In this document: positions 6,410 through 11,761 of the stretch, one piece after another
How positions within the stretch are numbered: the stretch's first letter is position 1
Layout of the letters: each line of letters opens with the position of its first letter
NCBI GenBank assembly: GCA_028693885.1
Contig: JAQUUM010000023.1
Coordinates: forward strand, 1-11,761
Length of the DNA: 11,761 nucleotides
DNA from: Bacilli bacterium
Lineage (GTDB): Bacteria > Bacillota_I > Bacilli_A > ML615J-28 > CAG-698
Reading direction: 5' to 3'
Notes under the pieces: model-generated
Database searches by the model: none
What the model saw: only the letters and a program-made list of their open reading frames with translations
Told to the model about the DNA's origin: nothing
Program-made: the position numbers and the translations under genes

Positions 6410-7591
6410 TTATCTAGCAGTTTCAATATTAGTTATGCTAGTTGAAGTTGTTCTAAAAATTATATTACCATGGTCTTTAGTTTGGTATAGCGATATATTA
6501 TGAGCAGTAAGTCTTGCTAGAGCATCAGCTTTAGGATGTCCTGTACTTGAATTCTCAGCGGTTGTTAAAACACCATAAGTTGCTCCCACTGCATCTAAAA
6601 ATGAATTCATAGATGAAGTGCTAGAACCATGATGACCTACCTTTAAAACATCTGCACTTAAATCAAGTCCACTGGCTAAAGCAATATATTCAGCATCATT
6701 TGATGTTGAATAGCCTCCCTCCCCTTTAAACATAAAAGCAATATCACCAAATACTAATCTTGTCATGACACTACTAATATTAGGATATGTTTCATTTAAA
6801 ATCCTTTGAGTCGCTACAACTTGAAGCATCAGACCTACTTCATCAATTATTTTATCGCCAACACTAACGATATTATAATCAATTGAAGCATCACTAATTG
6901 CACTCATTATACCTAGATATTGTTGTCCTGTTCTAGTACTTCCAGAACCATATACATTTAAAACCTCATAATTAGCAATAACATCAGGTACTAACTCATA
7001 ATGATCCGAATGATTATGAGTAATAATCAAATGATCTATCACCGTAACATTCAAAGCATTAAGCGTTGAAGAAATATTAGCCCAACTATTAGCACCACCC
7101 GAAAGACCAATTCCTGCATCAATCATCAAATTTTCTCTATTAGGAAGTTCTATAAAAATACAATCTCCTTGACCTATATCTATAAAATAAACTGACATAG
7201 TAGTTAACAAAGGAATCGGGTTATCAATTGGATCTTCTGCTGGGTCTTCACTAGGATCTTCTATAGGATCAATTACTGGATCAGTAATTGGATCTTCTGT
7301 TTCAGCCGCAGTTACTGTAACTAAAAGCAACGCTTCTCTAGCGCCAGCAGTAGCTGTAATTGTTGCACTTCCCACTTTTAAAGCTGTAATAACATCAGCG
7401 TTAATCGAAATAACTGTAGTATCACTTACTTCATAAGCTACTAAGCGATTACTTTCTGGAGCTAAATCATATATATCTCCTACCTCAAGCATAATATTAT
7501 CACTCGGGAAAAGTAAAATATCAATACTAGTACTACAACCACTTACTAGTAACAATAAAACTAATAAGTAAAACAATTTCAATCTTTTCAT
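6410..7591 (-). CDS. lipoprotein with one Ig-like domain and a ComEC-like metallo-beta-lactamase domain
   Basis: This is a 393-aa protein. Its signal has lipobox VSGC (Cys19). One Big2-type domain spans about 24-95 (LKVGSATITATAG). An acidic Asp-Pro linker (100-126) leads to an MBL-fold hydrolase domain (131-385) resembling the C-terminal domain of the DNA-uptake protein ComEC and its stand-alone homologues. Visible motifs are FIDIGQGDC (136-144), MIDAG (156-160), metal-binding HNHSDH (192-197), GHHGSS (319-324) and GHP (351-353). The usual TGD motif, whose Asp bridges the metals, reads KGE (289-291), so activity may be altered. Its ATG touches the stop of the LRR gene, and its RBS GAGGTGG lies inside that gene, so the two are probably coupled. 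It has no membrane channel, so it is not ComEC itself. Extracellular nuclease or phosphodiesterase activity is plausible but not shown. Confidence 0.88.
   Translation of the reverse strand: MKRLKLFYLLVLLLLVSGCSTSIDILLFPSDNIMLEVGDIYDLAPESNRLVAYEVSDTTVISINADVITALKVGSATITATAGAREALLLVTVTAAETEDPITDPVIDPIEDPSEDPAEDPIDNPIPLLTTMSVYFIDIGQGDCIFIELPNRENLMIDAGIGLSGGANSWANISSTLNALNVTVIDHLIITHNHSDHYELVPDVIANYEVLNVYGSGSTRTGQQYLGIMSAISDASIDYNIVSVGDKIIDEVGLMLQVVATQRILNETYPNISSVMTRLVFGDIAFMFKGEGGYSTSNDAEYIALASGLDLSADVLKVGHHGSSTSSMNSFLDAVGATYGVLTTAENSSTGHPKADALARLTAHNISLYQTKDHGNIIFRTTSTSITNIETAR
6437..7201 (-). other. ComEC-like MBL-fold domain
   Basis: This encodes residues 131-385 of the MBL lipoprotein. The HxHxDH motif lies at 7001-7018. 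GAG (Glu291) at 6719-6721 stands where homologues usually have Asp. HHGS and GHP motifs follow in the expected order, so the fold call is secure while catalytic competence is open. Confidence 0.88.
7214..7294 (-). repeat. Asp-Pro repeat linker
   Basis: Residues 100-126 of the MBL lipoprotein are built from xDPx units (for example DPITDPVIDPIEDPSEDP). The DNA shows repeated GGATC-like words on the plus strand. It is probably an extended, acidic spacer holding the enzyme away from the Ig-like domain and membrane. Such tracts can vary in length by slippage. Confidence 0.8.
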
Positions 7592-7900
7592 TTAATCCAC
7601 CTCAACTTGATATATAGGAACACTTGCATCTAATTTCTCAAATGCAATATAATAAATATATTGTTGCTTCAACAATTGATCTAAATAAAACGGCTCATCT
7701 CCACCATAATTAAATTTCATTTCATTACCATATATATCATACAAGTATATTATAACATTAACTGCTGTTAAACTTCTAAATATATACACTCTATCTTCAT
7801 AAGGAAAATCTAATGGATAAAATGCATAATATGTTTTAATCAAACTGCTATTAATAGTATTGATTCCTTTATACAGTAAAAATGCATTTTCAAAAGTAGA
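7592..7900 (-). other. PPC-like C-terminal domain of the LRR lipoprotein
   Basis: Residues about 1257-1358 follow the pre-peptidase C-terminal pattern: an FENA start, a hydrophobic YIFRS strand, a YLYDIYGNE turn and a closing YIYYIAFE strand. Such domains are non-catalytic beta-sandwiches on secreted proteins, often thought to bind polymers. Confidence 0.5.
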
Positions 7901-10900
7901 TCCATCCCTAGTAACTCTAACCCATTTTGCATATAACGTACAATTACTTGTAACTGGATATGGAAAAGTTACTTTTGTTTGAAAATCAGATTCTAAATAC
8001 CAACCTTCTAAATGAAACTCTTCTTTATAAGGCATAATAATCATATCAATTGTATCATTATGCATCTTTTCAATCGGATCAATTAAAGCTTCTGAATTTG
8101 TTTCAAAACTAACAGTATACAAATCTAATTTTTCTTGCCACTTCGCATAAACTATTGTATCAGTTGATATTAAATCAAAATCTATTTCATTACCACTAAA
8201 GTCAGTCCATCCTAAAAACTCATAGCCTATTTTATATGGATTAGCTGGTAAAACAACACTATCTAAAATAGTAATGCTTTTTACAAGACTTCCTCCCATA
8301 CTATGAAAAGATACTAAAATACCAAATCTTGAAACATTCTCACTTAAACTACTATATTCAAGAATAAATTCTTGGTAAACATTAGCTAGTACTTTAAACT
8401 CAAAATTACCACTTAACTGATTTAAATTAATAAAGCCAATTGAGACTAATTTATCACTATATAAAGTAATGCTTTCTAAGTTAATGCAACCTAAAAATGC
8501 ATTGTCTTCAATTTTTTTTATTGTCTTAGGCAATACTAATTTATGTAATTCAAGACTATTCTTAAACGCTTCACTTGCAATAGTTGTTACTTCATAACCT
8601 GCAATTTCACTTGGAATAATAATTTCATATGAACGATTAGTATGTCCTTTGATAATAACTTGGTTATCGTAAATTATATATTTAAGCATTCCTTCTGAAC
8701 TTACATACTCATCATATGCATAAAGTAAATGTTTAGAAAAACTTAAGTTTTCTTTATAATCATCTAACTTATCTTTTAAAACATAAATCTCAAGTTTTTC
8801 ATCATATGAAAAAGTTGAATCTTTAATATTAGGCACATCTAAACTTCTAAAAATAATACTCTCTAAATTAGATGATGCAAATACCCAAGCTCCCATTTTA
8901 TTAATAGTACTAGGCAAATCTACAATCCTAACAGATGCTCCAACAAAAGCATTGTTATTAATATAAGTAACCTCTTTTTCTTCAATTAAAGCTGGTATTA
9001 TTACTTCATAGGCATTACCTAAATACTTCAATATCATAATTTTATCATTATTTAATAAATACTTAAAATCAAAATTCTCTCTAATTTCACTAGTCTTAGA
9101 TACAATCAAATATTCCTCAATACTATTAATCATCGCTTTGTATAATAAAATATCTATTTCATCAACAAACAATACTGTAGTAATTGGAAGTGCATAACTA
9201 TCAACAGTACAAAAAGCATTTAAAGTTACACTTTCTAAATCTCTCATATAAGTTAAAGCATAATTTTTAATCATCAAAGAATGATTAATAATTATTCTTT
9301 TAGGATTACCATAACCTTGAAAACTATTAGCTTCAATTACCGTAACATTTTCAGGAATTACTACTTCTTCTTCATCTCCAATATATTTTACTAAAACATT
9401 ATTGATAATACAAAAGTTGCCAACAAAGTCTCCTTCTTTATAAACTTCATTAGACATAAGCCCATACATTATCTTATATTTATCAAATAAATCATCACCT
9501 GTTTTTATAACAATCTCAGGGTAAAAAACTACTTCACTAGAAAATGGTAAGAAACTAGACCCAAAAGTTAATACCTTAATGTTTTGAGCCATAATAAAAG
9601 CTCCATATGAAATTCTATAAACACTATCTAAAACTTCATAATTAGTATCTTCTTTTCCGTTAGGATAAAAAACCAAAGTTTTCAAATCTTTTGTATATAA
9701 GACATTATCAATTGTTTTATAGTACTCATTATCTATAGTTAGAGTTTCTAATCCAAAACTACCAAATGCAAAAGTATCTAAACTTTTAATTGAATTAGGT
9801 AAATCAAGATTTTTCAAATTATTACATTTTCCAAAAACATAATAAGATATATGTTCTAATTTTTGATTAAAATTAACTTTTTCTAAACTAAGCGATCCAT
9901 AAAAAGCATATGGATAAATAATTCTTAAATCACTTGAAAAAGTGATTTCTTCAACTAAGCTTTCAGAAAAAGCATAAGCTCCAATACCAACTATCTTTTT
10001 GTCTAATATCTCATCTGGTAATACTACTATTTTTTGTTCTCCCAAATACCTTGTTATAATGATTTCATCATTAACTATTCTATACTCATAATCACCTTCA
10101 TAAGTTGTGTCTGATGTAATAACATAATACCTATTATATTTACTTGGTATAGTTTGATTTAAATTAACTCTTAATATAACATCTTCAGCCACGAACGAAT
10201 TTAAGAAGTCTGGTAGACTTCCTAAAAATACTATTTCATTGATTTTTGAATCAAAAGCCTCATCTGAAATATATGTAACACTTTCTGGAATTACTACTCT
10301 ACTTAAAGTTGTTTCAGAAAAAGCTTTACTAGCAATTTTTTCAATGCCATTTGGAATTTGATATTCTAAAGCATTTCCAATATAAAGCAAAAACACATTA
10401 TTAAATACAAGTGAATCATCTTGATTTCTAAGCCATGGAGTACCAATAAATATATTGGCTCCAAAAGTTGTAACACTTAAAGGCATTGCTACTTGTATTA
10501 AATTACTATAACCAAAAGCCTCTTCACCAATTTCAATTAAAGAGTCAGGAAAATTAACTTCAATAACATTTTTACGGTAAAATGCCTTACTAGCAATTTT
10601 TTTAACTCCTTCAGGAATATCAACTATTTCTTCATCTCCATAGTATGCAAGTAAAACATTGTTAACTATAAATAAATCAATTCCTTCAATCAATTTAGTA
10701 TAAGAAAATGCTTCTTCATGAACAATTGCATTGCTTGGAATATTAATACTATTTAAATTAACACAACCAAAAAATGCATAACGGCCAATTCTTTTTATAG
10801 TATTAGGTAATATAACACTGGTTAAAGTCTGATTTTCATAAAAGGCATAGTCATGGATTGCGGCTACTTCTAAACCGTAGATTTTATTAGGTATTTCTAA

Positions 10901-11668
10901 TGATGTTGCTTGAAGGTTTTTAAGCCCTGTGATATAAACATATGAATTTTGAATCGAATATTTAAAATCAAAATCTTCAATAGGATATACTTGAGCATAT
11001 AAATCAATATCACTATAGACATAATCAATTTTTTTCAATTCACTATCTAACCATCCAACAAAAATATCACTAGTATTTGTTGGAATTACATAGTCTGGGA
11101 CCCTACTTCCATATATTACTTCAGTTTGATAAACTACTTCATCTTCATTATAAAATCTAACAGTTTTTTTAGCTAATTCCCATTTAGCTTCTAATATAAT
11201 ATCACTAGTAACCACCATATTACTAAAATCCCAAACTAAATCATCTTTATACCAACCCAAAAAATCATGGTTATCTTTAAATGGCGTTATTACTTCTTCA
11301 AGTAAACTATCCTTTAATACATTTATGCTTAAATCTTCTAAACCATTATTATAAACATATTTTACTTGATAAATATCTTTATATAACTCTACATTAATAA
11401 TTAAACTTTTTTCTAGATAATTAACAGTAATTTCATAAACTCCAACACTATTGAGTTTTTCTAAATCTTCTAAACTTAGCATATTTTCAGAAAGTTGAAC
11501 TATATTTTCTTCACCTTTTATAATAGATTTAAACTCTATGTTTTCCAAACTAAAAGAATCAAGATTATATTCATATATATCTTGAAGACTTTCTAAAACT
11601 ATTTCATTGTTTCTACTACAGCCACTTAATAAAAACATAAAAGTTAGAAAAAGAATTAGTTTTTTCAT
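7592..11668 (-). CDS. large BspA-type leucine-rich-repeat lipoprotein with InlB-type repeats
   Basis: This 1358-aa protein has a lipoprotein signal with lipobox LSGC (Cys17). Residues about 25-97 look Ig-like. Two InlB B-repeat/Flg_new domains follow (about 98-165 and 167-229; FLGWYKDD...AKWEL and FVGW). A long LRR_5 (BspA-type) solenoid spans about 234-1090, with many copies of IP..V..I...AF. Two more InlB-type repeats follow (about 1116-1177 and 1182-1249; FLGWTD...YAKW, EGWYLES...YAKW). A C-terminal PPC-like beta domain ends the protein (about 1257-1358; FENAFLLYKG, YLYDIYGNE, YIYYIAFE). Proteins of this class are typically surface adhesins or binders of host or matrix proteins. GAGGG ends about five bases before the ATG. 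It is first in an operon with the MBL lipoprotein. No LPXTG, GW or SLH anchor was seen, so lipid is the likely anchor. The ligand is unknown. Confidence 0.88.
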   Translation of the reverse strand: MKKLILFLTFMFLLSGCSRNNEIVLESLQDIYEYNLDSFSLENIEFKSIIKGEENIVQLSENMLSLEDLEKLNSVGVYEITVNYLEKSLIINVELYKDIYQVKYVYNNGLEDLSINVLKDSLLEEVITPFKDNHDFLGWYKDDLVWDFSNMVVTSDIILEAKWELAKKTVRFYNEDEVVYQTEVIYGSRVPDYVIPTNTSDIFVGWLDSELKKIDYVYSDIDLYAQVYPIEDFDFKYSIQNSYVYITGLKNLQATSLEIPNKIYGLEVAAIHDYAFYENQTLTSVILPNTIKRIGRYAFFGCVNLNSINIPSNAIVHEEAFSYTKLIEGIDLFIVNNVLLAYYGDEEIVDIPEGVKKIASKAFYRKNVIEVNFPDSLIEIGEEAFGYSNLIQVAMPLSVTTFGANIFIGTPWLRNQDDSLVFNNVFLLYIGNALEYQIPNGIEKIASKAFSETTLSRVVIPESVTYISDEAFDSKINEIVFLGSLPDFLNSFVAEDVILRVNLNQTIPSKYNRYYVITSDTTYEGDYEYRIVNDEIIITRYLGEQKIVVLPDEILDKKIVGIGAYAFSESLVEEITFSSDLRIIYPYAFYGSLSLEKVNFNQKLEHISYYVFGKCNNLKNLDLPNSIKSLDTFAFGSFGLETLTIDNEYYKTIDNVLYTKDLKTLVFYPNGKEDTNYEVLDSVYRISYGAFIMAQNIKVLTFGSSFLPFSSEVVFYPEIVIKTGDDLFDKYKIMYGLMSNEVYKEGDFVGNFCIINNVLVKYIGDEEEVVIPENVTVIEANSFQGYGNPKRIIINHSLMIKNYALTYMRDLESVTLNAFCTVDSYALPITTVLFVDEIDILLYKAMINSIEEYLIVSKTSEIRENFDFKYLLNNDKIMILKYLGNAYEVIIPALIEEKEVTYINNNAFVGASVRIVDLPSTINKMGAWVFASSNLESIIFRSLDVPNIKDSTFSYDEKLEIYVLKDKLDDYKENLSFSKHLLYAYDEYVSSEGMLKYIIYDNQVIIKGHTNRSYEIIIPSEIAGYEVTTIASEAFKNSLELHKLVLPKTIKKIEDNAFLGCINLESITLYSDKLVSIGFINLNQLSGNFEFKVLANVYQEFILEYSSLSENVSRFGILVSFHSMGGSLVKSITILDSVVLPANPYKIGYEFLGWTDFSGNEIDFDLISTDTIVYAKWQEKLDLYTVSFETNSEALIDPIEKMHNDTIDMIIMPYKEEFHLEGWYLESDFQTKVTFPYPVTSNCTLYAKWVRVTRDGSTFENAFLLYKGINTINSSLIKTYYAFYPLDFPYEDRVYIFRSLTAVNVIIYLYDIYGNEMKFNYGGDEPFYLDQLLKQQYIYYIAFEKLDASVPIYQVEVD
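7597..7603 (-). promoter_or_regulatory. GAGGTGG ribosome binding site of the MBL gene, inside the LRR gene
   Basis: The minus strand reads GAGGTGG, ATTAA, ATG. The site overlaps the last codons of the LRR gene, whose TAA directly abuts the ATG at 7589-7591. Translation of the second gene is probably coupled to the first. Confidence 0.8.
7922..8323 (-). repeat. C-terminal pair of InlB B-repeat (Flg_new) domains
   Basis: Residues about 1116-1249 contain two units, each ending in YAKW with a central GW(T/Y) motif (FLGWTDFSG, LEGWYLESD). They mirror the pair at the N-terminal side of the solenoid. Confidence 0.8.
8400..10969 (-). repeat. BspA-type LRR solenoid with four block-start motifs
   Basis: Residues about 234-1090 are leucine-rich repeats of about 23 residues (pattern L..I.LP..I..I...AF). 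The block-opening strand pattern, roughly F.Y...N..V.I..YLG...EV.IP, recurs at residues about 234-275, 527-567, 867-908 and 995-1035. A second insert type (VNNVLL.Y.GDEE.V.IPE.V..I) recurs at about 333-363, 421-450 and 752-783. Confidence 0.75.
10982..11377 (-). repeat. N-terminal pair of InlB B-repeat (Flg_new) domains
   Basis: Residues about 98-229 hold two units: YVYNNG...FLGWYKDD...AKW and VRFYNEDEVVYQTEV...FVGW...LYAQV. The second is shorter and lacks the final Trp, so it is a diverged copy. Confidence 0.75.
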
Positions 11669-11673
11669 ACCTG

Positions 11674-11678
11674 CCCTC
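11674..11678 (-). promoter_or_regulatory. GAGGG ribosome binding site of the LRR gene
   Basis: The minus strand reads GAGGG, CAGGT, ATG. The 5-nt spacing supports the start at 11668. Confidence 0.75.
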
Positions 11679-11686
11679 GCTTTTAT

Positions 11687-11730
11687 ATTTTAACATATTT
11701 TATATATTTATAAAAGAAAAGAAAAGTCAA
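11687..11730 (-). promoter_or_regulatory. candidate promoter region of the LRR-MBL operon
   Basis: Two readings are possible. An extended -10 TGTTAAAAT (11687-11695) lacks a good -35 box and would leave a leader of only about 12 nt. Alternatively TTGACT (11725-11730) with TATATA (11701-11706) at 18 bp is a weaker match, and its -35 box lies inside the upstream terminator hairpin. Either is less convincing than the TAGACA promoters of the other units. Confidence 0.35.
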
Positions 11731-11744
11731 AAAAGACTTTTCTT
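11711..11744 (-). terminator. Rho-independent terminator of an upstream gene outside the window
   Basis: On the minus strand a 10-bp stem (arms 11735-11744 and 11719-11728; core AGAAAAGTC with GACTTTTCT) with a 6-nt loop is followed by a T-rich tail. It implies that the gene to the right is also on the minus strand and ends at or beyond the window edge. Stop codons occur in all three minus frames between 11743 and 11761, so its exact end cannot be set. Confidence 0.75.
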
Positions 11745-11761
11745 AAACTTCATTTAAACTA

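Noticed and set aside
6410..7591. Calling the MBL gene comEC or a beta-lactamase
   Set aside because: It lacks the multi-span competence domain of ComEC, and its motifs (GQGD, HHGS, GHP) are ComEC-type rather than those of beta-lactamase enzymes. Only the domain similarity is claimed.
139..11668. Mycoplasma-type genetic code (UGA = Trp)
   Set aside because: The Trp codons checked in the CHAP and propeller genes are TGG, and the large genes have no in-frame TGA; AT-richness alone is not enough.

Overview
The window is AT-rich and carries four large genes, all on the minus strand and all encoding predicted secreted lipoproteins. Each has a short Lys-rich start, a hydrophobic stretch and a lipobox ending in Cys at residue 17-20. 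Genes stop at TAA, the Trp codons I checked are TGG, Shine-Dalgarno sites are purine-rich, and Rho-independent terminators close the transcripts. This fits a low-GC Gram-positive lineage (Bacillota, for example an Erysipelotrichia-, RF39- or Acholeplasma/Izemoplasma-like gut or sediment bacterium) using the standard bacterial code. It does not fit a UGA=Trp mycoplasma. The genus cannot be fixed from this sequence.

Layout in transcription order (right to left): a terminator of an unseen upstream minus-strand gene (about 11711-11744); a BspA-type leucine-rich-repeat lipoprotein of 1358 aa (7592-11668); a lipoprotein with one Ig-like domain and a ComEC-like metallo-beta-lactamase domain (6410-7591), whose ATG touches the stop of the previous gene (TAAATG), followed by a strong terminator; a lipoprotein with about eight Ig-like (Big2) domains and a C-terminal beta-propeller-like head (3178-6252), with its own promoter and terminator; a paralogue with about nine Ig-like domains and a C-terminal CHAP amidase/peptidase head (139-3048), again with its own promoter and terminator. 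At the left edge a perfect TTGACA-17-TATAAT promoter points out of the window, with a ribosome binding site and a possible start codon for a further gene.

There are thus three visible transcription units: an LRR + MBL operon, and two monocistronic Big2-stalk genes whose promoters match each other (TAGACA-17-TATAAT). The likely common theme is display of proteins at the cell surface: long extended stalks or solenoids, lipid-anchored at the N-terminus, presenting different C-terminal heads (cell-wall hydrolase, propeller, MBL hydrolase, PPC-like domain). No transporter, regulator, mobile element, CRISPR array or RNA gene was seen. No gap between genes exceeds 300 bases. A shared role in adhesion and surface or DNA processing is inference only.
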